Position numbers and translations under genes: made by a program
In this document: positions 18,177 to 25,519 of the stretch, piece after piece
Layout: each line of letters begins with the position of its first letter
How positions within the stretch are numbered: the stretch's first letter is position 1
The notes under the pieces: model-generated
The model's input: only the letters and a program-made list of their open reading frames with translations
The model's database searches: none
What the model was told of the DNA's origin: nothing
Source of the DNA: Chitinophagaceae bacterium
GTDB taxonomy: Bacteria; Bacteroidota; Bacteroidia; Chitinophagales; Chitinophagaceae
Assembly (NCBI GenBank): GCA_019638595.1
Contig: JAHBTJ010000001.1
Location: forward strand, 62,001-126,000
Length of the DNA: 64,000 nt
Direction: 5' to 3'

Positions 18177-20099
18177 ATGTCAGATAATCAAATTGTTAAC
18201 TCGTCTGCCGCCGAGGCAGGCTCAAACGCTGAAGTACAGGAGGTGGCCCAGGCACCTGCAGCGACAACAAATGCACCTGTAGCAATTGAACCTGAAACAG
18301 CTCACGATGACTTCGACTGGAGCATTGACAAACGGAATGTTTCTTCTTACAGTAAAGAGGAAAAAGAAAAGTATGATTCCGTGTACGACAGTACTTTTAA
18401 GACCATTACCGATAATGAAATGGTGGAAGGTATTGTGGTAGGCGTAACTAAAACCGATGTTGTGGTAAATATTGGTTTTAAAAGTGACGGGCTGGTTTCT
18501 TTAAATGAATTCCGCGATCTTCCCGGCCTTAAAGTAGGCGATGTGGTGGAAGTAATGGTGGTGGAAAAAGAAGACAGGGACGGACACCTGCACCTGAGCC
18601 GCAAACAGGCGCGTATTACCCGTGCATGGGAGCGCATTGTTGAAATACATAAAACAGGCGAAGTGGTTACCGGTGTGGTTACCAGCAAAACAAAAGGTGG
18701 TTTGATCGTGGATGTATTCGGTATGGAAACCTTCCTGCCGGGTTCGCAAATTGACGTTAAGCCTGTAACCGATTACGATCAGTTTGTTGGCAAAACGATG
18801 GAGTTTAAAGTAGTTAAGATCAACGAAACGATCAAGAACGCGGTTGTGTCTCACAAGGCGCTTATTGAAAGCGATATTGAAGCGCAGCGTGCAGAGATCA
18901 TCAGCAAGCTTGAAAAAGGCCAGGTGCTTGAGGGTACGATCAAAAATATCACCGATTTCGGTGCATTTCTTGATTTGGGCGGCTTAGATGGCCTGTTGTA
19001 CATCACCGATATCAGTTGGGGTCGTATCAGCCACCCGAGCGAAGTGCTGAAAATGGATCAGAAGCTGAACGTGGTGGTGCTTGATTTTGATGATGACAAA
19101 AAACGTATCAGCCTCGGTTTAAAACAATTGACACCTCATCCGTGGGACACATTGCCTGATACCATCAGTGAAGGAAAGGTAGTAAAAGGAAAAGTAGTAA
19201 ATATTGAAGATTACGGCGCGTTCCTCGAAATACTTCCCGGCGTGGAAGGGCTTGTTCACGTAAGTGAAATTACATGGGCGAATACACCGATCAACGCGAA
19301 AGAATTCTTCAAGTTGGGCGATGAGTACGAAGCGAAGGTTGTAACACTTGATAAAGACTCCCGCAAAATGAGCCTTTCCATCAAGCAGCTTACGCCGGAT
19401 CCCTGGAATGAAATTGAAAACAAATACCCGGTTGAAAGCCGTCATAAAGGACTGGTAAAAAATATCACCCCTTACGGCGTATTCGTAGAGCTTGAGCCCG
19501 GTATTGGCGGTATGATCCACATCAGCGACCTGAGCTGGTTAAAGCGCTTCAATCACCCCAGCGAGTACACCAAGGTGGGCAGTGAAATTGAAGTGATCAT
19601 TCTTGGTATTGATAAGGATAACCGTAAGCTGCAGTTAGGACATAAGCAACTGGAAGAAGATCCCTGGAATGCATTGCAGGATACTTTCGCGGTAGGCACC
19701 ATACATGAAGGCGCTGTGATCAAGAAGGATGAAAAAGGTGCTGTAGTTCAATTGTCTTACGGACTGGAAGGGTTTGCGCCTAACCGTCATCTTGCAAAAG
19801 AAGACGGTAAAACGATCAGCGCAGATGAAACCAACCAGTTTATGGTAATTGAGTTTGACAGAAATGAAAAAAGGATCGTACTGAGCCATACCCGCATTTG
19901 GGAGCAGGCAAAGGCCGATGAAAAAGAAGCTGTCAATAAGGAAAGGAAAGCAGAAGCTGCCAAAACGAAGAAGGCTGTTAAAGACATCCAGGGCAAAGTA
20001 GAAAAAACTACACTGGGCGATCTGGGTGTTCTTGCTGAGCTGAAAAAGAAGATGGAGCAGGGCGGTGATGAAAAAGTGGAAGACAAAGCTGCAGAATAA
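18177..20099 (+). CDS. rpsA: 30S ribosomal protein S1
   Basis: S1 binds mRNA and brings it to the 30S subunit. The 640 residues contain six S1 repeats, starting at about 80 (NEMVEGIVVGVTKTDVVVNI), 160 (GEVVTGVVTSKTKGGLIV), 245 (GQVLEGTIKNITDFGAFLDL), 330 (GKVVKGKVVNIEDYGAFLEI), 420 (KGLVKNITPYGVFVEL) and 505 (EGAVIKKDEKGAVVQL). An acidic, Ala-rich head of about 45 residues and a Lys/Glu-rich tail flank them. The head is longer than in E. coli S1, as is usual in this phylum. It has its own promoter and terminator, so it is a single-gene unit. Confidence 0.97.
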   Translation: MSDNQIVNSSAAEAGSNAEVQEVAQAPAATTNAPVAIEPETAHDDFDWSIDKRNVSSYSKEEKEKYDSVYDSTFKTITDNEMVEGIVVGVTKTDVVVNIGFKSDGLVSLNEFRDLPGLKVGDVVEVMVVEKEDRDGHLHLSRKQARITRAWERIVEIHKTGEVVTGVVTSKTKGGLIVDVFGMETFLPGSQIDVKPVTDYDQFVGKTMEFKVVKINETIKNAVVSHKALIESDIEAQRAEIISKLEKGQVLEGTIKNITDFGAFLDLGGLDGLLYITDISWGRISHPSEVLKMDQKLNVVVLDFDDDKKRISLGLKQLTPHPWDTLPDTISEGKVVKGKVVNIEDYGAFLEILPGVEGLVHVSEITWANTPINAKEFFKLGDEYEAKVVTLDKDSRKMSLSIKQLTPDPWNEIENKYPVESRHKGLVKNITPYGVFVELEPGIGGMIHISDLSWLKRFNHPSEYTKVGSEIEVIILGIDKDNRKLQLGHKQLEEDPWNALQDTFAVGTIHEGAVIKKDEKGAVVQLSYGLEGFAPNRHLAKEDGKTISADETNQFMVIEFDRNEKRIVLSHTRIWEQAKADEKEAVNKERKAEAAKTKKAVKDIQGKVEKTTLGDLGVLAELKKKMEQGGDEKVEDKAAE

Positions 20100-20120
20100 G
20101 TAATCCTGTCTTTACAATAC

Positions 20121-20156
20121 AATCCGGTTTGTTTAAATAGCAAACCGGATTTTTTT
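20121..20156 (+). terminator. rpsA terminator
   Basis: AATCCGGTTTG (20121-20131) pairs with CAAACCGGATT (20141-20151) around a 9-nt loop and runs into TTTTTT. It starts 21 bases after the stop codon. Confidence 0.92.
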
Positions 20157-20424
20157 ATGGTAGGGGGTACAAACGGGTGTAAAAAGCAAGCTGTTATGAT
20201 GCCTCATAGAGGTTGTCTGTTGGTAGAAAAAAACAATAAGGTCTTATGCACCATAGGCCCTACCTATTCCGGTGCGGCTTAAAGGGTGCGGTCTTCTTTA
20301 TAGAATCAGAATAGCGCCTATAGCGCAATATTGTAAGCGCCCTGTAAAGGATGCCCGTTAATATGGAATACAGTAAAAACTGTCCATGACAGATTTTAGA
20401 AACTATGTTGAAGGAATGAAAATA
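20157..20424. other. non-coding gap after rpsA
   Basis: Including the terminator, this gap is 325 bases long. Beyond the terminator I see no convincing gene, RNA or repeat. Confidence 0.5.
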
Positions 20425-20817
20425 TTAGCGGTTAGCAGTAGTGCTTTGGCAGGGGGCGGCTTTAATAAAGCCGGGTAATTTTATGGCGGATTGTGTTTTG
20501 TAGGGAAGTAAGTATACCACATTTCCCTTTTTGTAAGTTACTACCGAGTTCTGCGCTTTGAAATTTTCGGCAGTCTTATGACTGTTCAGGAACGCATTAC
20601 CGGCATTTATCCTGTAATTATCTTTTATCGAAAAAGTAACGGTAGATTTCAGGTTCGAAAAATTGCCTGAAGTATTATCGGATTTTCCTTTGTCATCACC
20701 CCCCGACCTCACCCGTATGCCTGATGCAGCAATTACATACTGGGTAACGGCAAATATTGCCATTACTATCAGTGTATATTTTACAATTGCGGGCAATATG
20801 TTTGTAGCTTTCCTCAT
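20425..20817 (-). CDS. small exported protein of unknown function
   Basis: I do not recognise this 130-residue protein. It has one hydrophobic N-terminal segment (about 10-32, IVKYTLIVMAIFAVTQYVIAA) that acts as a signal peptide or anchor. A short, polar, Gly/Ser/Asp-rich linker (about 34-52) follows, then a domain of about 70 residues likely to be beta-rich (STVTFSIKDNYRINAGNAF, NVVYLLPYKTQ). No cysteine precedes the linker, so it is not a lipoprotein. The ATG is preceded by an AT-rich region and no other reading frame competes, so a real gene is likely. Confidence 0.6.
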   Translation of the reverse strand: MRKATNILPAIVKYTLIVMAIFAVTQYVIAASGIRVRSGGDDKGKSDNTSGNFSNLKSTVTFSIKDNYRINAGNAFLNSHKTAENFKAQNSVVTYKKGNVVYLLPYKTQSAIKLPGFIKAAPCQSTTANR

Positions 20818-20974
20818 TTATTTAACAAAAATAATGATTAATATTCATTATTTGCAATACCGTTCATCATAAATTTCACGCTTATTTAACGTATATGAGC
20901 GTAAAAGGTTACAAATATCGAAAAAAGTTGCGATTTTATCAATAAAGTGTTAACTTCCATTAACTTATAAATGC

Positions 20975-22396
20975 ATGCAAGAAAATCCGCAGCGAAATGA
21001 CCGCCAGGAAATACGAGATCTCCTGAAGCAATTTGAAAGTTTCCGGTTGGGGAAGCCGCATTCATTTCTGGAAGAAGAAGCTTTTGAAAAGATAATTGAC
21101 CATTTTGATGAAAAAGATGACCTGGCTAAAGCGCTGGAAGCGGCGGAGCTGGGAATTACTCAATTTCCGTATTCAGCCTCTTTAATGGTAAAAAAAGCCG
21201 ATTTGCTGATAGCTACCCGAAAATATACGGAAGCCTTAGCTGTGCTGGAAAACGCGGAAATACTGGACAGCATGGATATAGATATTTATATCCTTAAAAC
21301 CGATGTTTACCTGGCGCTCGATGAACACGAAAAGGCTGTAAGCATCCTGGAAGCGGCGCTGCATAACTTTGAAGGAGAGGAGCGGGTAAACCTTTTGTTT
21401 GAGCTGGCGGATGTATATGATGACTACGAGGAGTTTGATAAGGTGTTTGATTGCTTAACGCACATTCTGCAAAATGATCCCAATAACGAAGAAGCTTTGT
21501 ATAAAATTTGTTTCTGGACGGATTTTACGGGCAGAAGCGAGGAAAGTATTAAGCTTCACCAGGGTATTATTAACGAATATCCTTACAATGAATTAGCCTG
21601 GTTTAATCTCGGCGCCGCTTTCCAGGGGTTGAAGCTTTTTGAAAAGGCAATAGATGCTTACAAATACGCTATCGTCATCAATGAAAAATTTGATTACGCG
21701 TACCGCAATATGGCGGATGCCTATATCCGGTTAAGACGGTATAAAGACGCGATTGAGTCGCTTGAAAAGGTAATTGAGCTGGCCCGCCCCGAAGATGTGA
21801 TCTACGAAGCGATCGGGCATTGTTACGACCGGCTGAAAAATTACGCGCAGGCACGGTTTTACTATAAAAAGGCATCACATCTTAATAGCGACGACAGTAA
21901 ATTATACTATAAAATTGCCTGTACCTATATTAACGAAATGCTGCTCGGCAAAGCAGTGCAGTACCTCGAATCTGCCATGCGTATCCATCGCATGCAGCCT
22001 GAGTATAACCTGGCTATGGGCGAATGTTTACTGGAGCTGGGAAATGTAAAAGATGCCATCATTCACTTTTCCAATGTGGTAAAAGTGCGCCCTAAAGGTA
22101 TGGGTGGCTGGGAAGCCCTGATCAGGTGCCTGTATAAGGAAGACTATTTTGAAGAGGCGCTGGAACAAATTGATGTGGCGATTGAAGCTGCCGGTGATAA
22201 GCCTTTATTTACGTTTTATAAAAGCGCGGTATTGTTTGCCATGGGTAAAAGCAAGGAAGCCATACTTTTACTGCAGGCAGCTATGGAACGGTCGCCCAAA
22301 ATGCTCAGGAAGTTCATAGAGCTCAATCCCACTATTCTTCAAAATCAGCAGGTGGTGGATCTCATTGCCTACTTTAAACGCAAAAGGTCTATCTAA
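20975..22396 (+). CDS. tetratricopeptide-repeat protein
   Basis: The 473 residues are built almost entirely of TPR helix pairs. Clear repeats include EEALYKICFWTDFTGRSEES, AWFNLGAAFQGLKLFEKAID and YAYRNMADAYIRLRRYKDAI. No signal peptide or membrane helix is present, so it is a cytoplasmic scaffold, probably for protein-protein contacts. The partner is unknown. The phosphosulfolactate synthase gene follows after 92 bases that hold a likely promoter box of their own, so co-transcription is possible but not required. Confidence 0.9.
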   Translation: MQENPQRNDRQEIRDLLKQFESFRLGKPHSFLEEEAFEKIIDHFDEKDDLAKALEAAELGITQFPYSASLMVKKADLLIATRKYTEALAVLENAEILDSMDIDIYILKTDVYLALDEHEKAVSILEAALHNFEGEERVNLLFELADVYDDYEEFDKVFDCLTHILQNDPNNEEALYKICFWTDFTGRSEESIKLHQGIINEYPYNELAWFNLGAAFQGLKLFEKAIDAYKYAIVINEKFDYAYRNMADAYIRLRRYKDAIESLEKVIELARPEDVIYEAIGHCYDRLKNYAQARFYYKKASHLNSDDSKLYYKIACTYINEMLLGKAVQYLESAMRIHRMQPEYNLAMGECLLELGNVKDAIIHFSNVVKVRPKGMGGWEALIRCLYKEDYFEEALEQIDVAIEAAGDKPLFTFYKSAVLFAMGKSKEAILLLQAAMERSPKMLRKFIELNPTILQNQQVVDLIAYFKRKRSI

Positions 22397-22454
22397 CGGT
22401 ATTTTCTGTGCAGCCCCGTAGCCGGATTGTTATTTTCATCAATCTTTTCTTCCT

Positions 22455-22462
22455 TATTTTTG
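22455..22462 (+). promoter_or_regulatory. -7 box before the phosphosulfolactate synthase gene
   Basis: TATTTTTG at 22455-22462 matches TAnnTTTG exactly, 26 bases before the ATG. The nearest TTG upstream (22427-22429) is 25 bases away, longer than the usual 19-21, so the -33 part is doubtful. Confidence 0.45.
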
Positions 22463-22488
22463 CTGATTCTTAAAATACATCGTTTTGC

Positions 22489-23262
22489 ATGAATTTTAAT
22501 CTAAGTCAGATACCCGAACGAAAAGGAAAACCTCGTAGTTCTGGTGTCACTATGGTAATGGATAAGGGGTTAAGTATAGAAGAAGCAAAAAATTTCCTGA
22601 GCATTGCGGAACCCTATGTAGACATCGTTAAATTAGGCTTCGGCACTTCTTATGTTACGCCGGGCTTGCGTAAAAAAATTGAATTATACCAATCGTTTAA
22701 TATTCCTGTTTATTTCGGCGGCACTTTGTTCGAGGCCTTTTTGATCCGCAATCAGTTTAATGATTATATAGCCACCTGCCGTGATTATAATATAAATTAC
22801 ATGGAGGTAAGCGATGGATCTATTACCATTCCGCACGCGGAAAAATGCGGGTATATTGAAAAGCTGACCAAATATGGCGTGGTGCTGAGCGAGGTGGGCA
22901 GTAAAGACGCAGAGCATATTATTCCGCCTTATAAATGGATTGAGCTGATGCGTGCGGAGCTGGAGGCCGGGTCTTCTTATGTAATTGCGGAAGCGAGGGA
23001 AGCCGGCAACGTGGGTATATACCGTGGGTCGGGCGAAGTGAGGGAAGGATTGGTGCAGGAAATACTGACCCAGATACCGGAAGATAAAATTATTTGGGAA
23101 GCCCCGCAAAAGGGACAGCAATTATACTTTATTGAGCTGCTGGGTTGTAACGCCAACCTCGGCAATATTGCGCCTGCTGAAATGATTGCGCTTGAAGCCA
23201 TGCGAATAGGCTTACGTGGAGATACCTTCAACCTGTTTTTAAATAAAGACGAAGTAGAATGA
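22489..23262 (+). CDS. phosphosulfolactate synthase (ComA family)
   Basis: ComA adds sulfite to phosphoenolpyruvate to give phosphosulfolactate, the first step of coenzyme M synthesis in some archaea and of sulfolactate formation in some bacteria. The 257 residues fit the family along their length: GVTMVMDKGLSIEEAKNFL, VDIVKLGFGTSYV, NYMEVSDGSITIP, VLSEVGSKD, VIAEAREAGNVGIYRGSGEVR, IIWEAPQKGQQLYFIELLG and the ending RGDTFNLF. The fold is a TIM barrel. Bacteroidota do not make coenzyme M, so the product may feed another sulfonate; sulfonolipid precursors are a guess. Its stop overlaps the aroE start by 4 bases (ATGA), so the two are co-translated. Confidence 0.9.
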   Translation: MNFNLSQIPERKGKPRSSGVTMVMDKGLSIEEAKNFLSIAEPYVDIVKLGFGTSYVTPGLRKKIELYQSFNIPVYFGGTLFEAFLIRNQFNDYIATCRDYNINYMEVSDGSITIPHAEKCGYIEKLTKYGVVLSEVGSKDAEHIIPPYKWIELMRAELEAGSSYVIAEAREAGNVGIYRGSGEVREGLVQEILTQIPEDKIIWEAPQKGQQLYFIELLGCNANLGNIAPAEMIALEAMRIGLRGDTFNLFLNKDEVE

Positions 23263-23987
23263 AACTGTATGGGCTGATAGGATATCCACTCGGGCATTCT
23301 TTTTCCAAAAAATACTTTACCGAAAAATTTGAAAGGGAAAACCTGGATTGCAGGTTCGAAAACTTTCCTATAGAGCGCATTGATTTGTTACCCGGAATTA
23401 TTGCCCGGCACCCTCTTTTACAGGGACTTTGTGTAACCATTCCGTATAAAGAAAAGATCATTCCCTACCTGCACGAGGTGTCGGACGAAGTGCAGCAGAT
23501 CAGGGCCTGTAATTCAGTATTGGTACGCGATGGAGTACTAAAAGGATTTAATACAGATACCATAGGGTTTGAGGAATCGTTGCTCAGGCAACTACGCCCT
23601 GAACATACGAAGGCTTTAATACTCGGTACCGGCGGCGCTTCCAAGGCGGTGGCATATGTATTACAAAAGCTCGGGATCCGTTATCAAAAGGTAAGCCGCA
23701 ACAAGGCTGCCGGTGTAATTACCTATAATGATGTAGATGAAAAGCTGCTGGCAGAATACCTGCTTATTATAAACGCTTCACCTGCGGGTACCTTTCCGGC
23801 TGTTGATACTTTCCCTCCTCTTCCTTACCAGGCGCTCACTCCCATCCATTTTTTATTCGACCTGGTATACAATCCTGCTAAAACAATTTTTCTTCAAAAA
23901 GGCGAGGAGCGGGGCGCATCTGTACAAAATGGCTATGATATGCTGGTAGGACAGGCGGAAGCAAGCTGGCGATTGTGGAATGAATAA
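23259..23987 (+). CDS. aroE: shikimate dehydrogenase
   Basis: AroE reduces 3-dehydroshikimate to shikimate with NADPH in aromatic amino acid synthesis. The 242-residue protein is slightly short for the family (about 270) but complete in motifs: substrate-binding Ser14 and Ser16 in GHSFS, catalytic Lys64 in TIPYKEK, Asn85 in ACNSV, Asp100 in FNTDTIGF, the nucleotide-binding GTGGASKA (about 123-130) and a C-terminal NGYDMLVGQAEASWRLW. It is coupled to the upstream ComA gene by an ATGA overlap. No terminator is visible; a repeat-rich gap follows. Confidence 0.94.
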   Translation: MKLYGLIGYPLGHSFSKKYFTEKFERENLDCRFENFPIERIDLLPGIIARHPLLQGLCVTIPYKEKIIPYLHEVSDEVQQIRACNSVLVRDGVLKGFNTDTIGFEESLLRQLRPEHTKALILGTGGASKAVAYVLQKLGIRYQKVSRNKAAGVITYNDVDEKLLAEYLLIINASPAGTFPAVDTFPPLPYQALTPIHFLFDLVYNPAKTIFLQKGEERGASVQNGYDMLVGQAEASWRLWNE

Positions 23988-24090
23988 CAGCAGAAAGCAA
24001 ACTTATAGAATATTGCCAGGGCATCGCAGCTACATTACTGTTCCTTGTATACGGACTGATCAAAAAGGTCATTGGCAACCCGCCCACCGG

Positions 24091-24257
24091 TGGTATTAAA
24101 TTAAATGTATGTTGCGGCAGGTGAGAAATCTGCCGGGCAGGGCTAAGAAAACCTATAAGGTTTGCCGGGGCAGCATTGCAGCGCTGCAAACCTTATAGGT
24201 TTATCCGCCACAGATGCCAAACAGATTTACCTTCGGTGAGAGCAGTTCTCCTTCGCA
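24091..24257. repeat. palindromic intergenic repeat, copy 1
   Basis: A unit of about 165 bp is repeated 249-250 bp downstream with few changes. Its core is a perfect 17-bp inverted repeat: arms 24149-24165 and 24186-24202, loop 20 nt. Each arm is itself partly palindromic (AACCT-ATA-AGGTT), so RNA or single-stranded DNA could fold into a branched structure. Flanking parts (GTGAGAAATCTGCCGGGCAG and CAGATGCCAAACAGATTTAC) are also conserved. Confidence 0.85.
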
Positions 24258-24294
24258 TAAAAGTGATTAAACTACAGTGATCATGTTGGCTCAG

Positions 24295-24327
24295 TCGAAA
24301 TGACGGAATCCGCAGCCGTCATTTCGA
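24295..24327. repeat. inverted repeat between the two copies
   Basis: TCGAAATGACGG (24295-24306) pairs with CCGTCATTTCGA (24316-24327) around 9 bases. It resembles short intergenic repeats ending in GTCATTTCGA that I recall from Bacteroidota genomes; this is not verified here. Confidence 0.7.
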
Positions 24328-24340
24328 AGCTGCCCATAGG

Positions 24341-24506
24341 TTGTATTGAATTAAATGCATATTACGGCGGTGAGAAATCTGCCGGGCAGGGCTAAGAAAA
24401 CCTATAAGGTTTGCCGGGGTAGCATTGCAGCGCTGCAAGCCTTATAGGTTTATACGCCACAGATGCCAAACAGATTTACCTTCGGTGAGAATAGTTCCCC
24501 CTAGCA
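24341..24506. repeat. palindromic intergenic repeat, copy 2
   Basis: This is the second copy of the unit at 24091-24257, in the same orientation. The right arm has one change (GCAAGCC for GCAAACC), which leaves a G-T (G-U in RNA) wobble and so keeps the stem. One base is missing in CGGCGGTG compared with CGGCAGGTG. Confidence 0.85.
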
Positions 24507-24614
24507 AAGACGTTCAACGCCCTTTTTTGATCAACCCCGTCAAATCCATGCGCTGCATGAGCAATACAGCAACATACTGTGTATGGGCAGTAATAATTAA
24601 ATTTTCAGAAAATA

Positions 24615-24644
24615 TTGAAAATATGGAAAATTTAATTATTTTTG
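24615..24644 (+). promoter_or_regulatory. promoter of the small membrane-protein pair
   Basis: TTG at 24615-24617 and TATTTTTG at 24637-24644, 19 bases apart, match the Bacteroidota promoter. Transcription should begin near 24651, which supports the ATG at 24679 over the TTG at 24670. Confidence 0.7.
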
Positions 24645-24678
24645 TGTTGTTAAAGATGCTTTCACCCAATTGTATGGT

Positions 24679-25032
24679 ATGAACATCCTGGCGTACATTA
24701 TCTACTTTGTTTTAACGTATCTTATTACAGTACAGGCGGGGTTTATTTTTTACAGGAATGGAAAAGTATATATACTTCGATTGCTCAACGGCGATGAAAA
24801 GTTAACGGACTTTATTAATAAAATGCTTTTAACCGGTTACTATCTTCTTAACCTGGGGCATGTTGCTTTCTCTGTTCATTCGTGGAATACCATAGAAAGC
24901 CGGATGGAACTGGTAACTATAGTAACAACATTGACCGGCAGGATCATGCTCATCCTGGCAATCATTCATTTTGTGAACATGACGGTAATTTTTCTTTTCA
25001 GCAAATACAAGAAATCAATTTTCTCATCATAA
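24679..25032 (+). CDS. small integral membrane protein, paralog A
   Basis: I do not recognise a function for this 117-residue protein. It has about three membrane helices (about 3-25, 48-66, 78-103), with a charged loop after the first (RNGKVYILRLLNGDEKLTDF) and a basic tail. NKMLLTGYYLLNLGHVAF aligns with NKLFETGFYLLNLGCAFL of the next gene, so the two are paralogs. The frame opens at TTG 24670 (MYGMN); ATG 24679 is preferred because of the promoter. Only 11 bases separate it from the next gene. Confidence 0.75.
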   Translation: MNILAYIIYFVLTYLITVQAGFIFYRNGKVYILRLLNGDEKLTDFINKMLLTGYYLLNLGHVAFSVHSWNTIESRMELVTIVTTLTGRIMLILAIIHFVNMTVIFLFSKYKKSIFSS

Positions 25033-25043
25033 AACGTTATACA

Positions 25044-25442
25044 ATGAAAGATGCTCTTAATTTTACTGCTTACCTGATTTACCTGCCTGCAGTAATATTT
25101 TTAACCTGGTATGTAGCACATATTTTATTCAAAAACAGCAGGGTATTTATGAATGATATTTTCGGAGGCAAAGTTGATATCGCCTTATCTACCAATAAGC
25201 TTTTTGAAACAGGCTTTTATTTATTAAACCTGGGCTGTGCGTTTCTTGTAATGGATATTACCTACGACATTAAGGATAGCCGGAGCCTGCTCGAAGTACT
25301 GAGCGCCAAACTGGGCGGATTCAGCATTTACCTGGGCATTATGCTGTTTTTTAACCTTTACCTGTTTTTCAGGGGCAGAAGAATAGCAAAGCAAAAAGCA
25401 AAACAGGCAGAAGCATTAAAAAGTACCGGGAGCCTGGCATAA
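25044..25442 (+). CDS. small integral membrane protein, paralog B
   Basis: This 132-residue protein is a tandem paralog of the preceding gene, with about three membrane helices (about 8-28, 58-76, 90-112) and the shared NKLFETGFYLLNLG segment. Its tail is strongly basic (RGRRIAKQKAKQ) and probably cytoplasmic. The frame is open from 24882, but there it overlaps the first paralog; ATG 25044 aligns with the paralog's start and leaves a short intergenic gap. Conserved pairing suggests a hetero-oligomer; the function is unknown. Confidence 0.75.
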   Translation: MKDALNFTAYLIYLPAVIFLTWYVAHILFKNSRVFMNDIFGGKVDIALSTNKLFETGFYLLNLGCAFLVMDITYDIKDSRSLLEVLSAKLGGFSIYLGIMLFFNLYLFFRGRRIAKQKAKQAEALKSTGSLA

Positions 25443-25467
25443 TGAGTTGCCGCAATTAAAAAGCTTC

Positions 25468-25515
25468 AAACAAATAAAGCCTGCAGGTATTATGCAGGCT
25501 TTATTTGTTTTTATT
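25468..25515. terminator. bidirectional terminator
   Basis: A perfect 18-bp stem (arms 25468-25485 and 25493-25510, loop GGTATTA) is T-rich on the plus-strand exit (TTTGTTTTTATT). It lies between two converging genes (ends 25442 and 25520). The minus-strand exit is less T-rich, so it mainly serves the membrane-protein pair. Confidence 0.88.
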
Positions 25516-25519
25516 GAGG

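Larger units (their letters stand above)
23988..24678. other. repeat-rich non-coding gap
   Basis: About 690 bases hold no convincing gene. They contain a duplicated palindromic unit of about 165 bp (24091-24257 and 24341-24506), a separate 12-bp inverted repeat between the copies and, at the right end, the promoter of the small membrane-protein pair. Short reading frames here run through the palindromes and are not credible. Confidence 0.75.

Noticed and set aside
18501-19520. Minus-strand frames inside rpsA
   Set aside because: They are shadows of the S1 repeats.
24425-24682. Plus-strand frame in the repeat gap
   Set aside because: It runs through repeat copy 2 and into the promoter of the membrane-protein pair.
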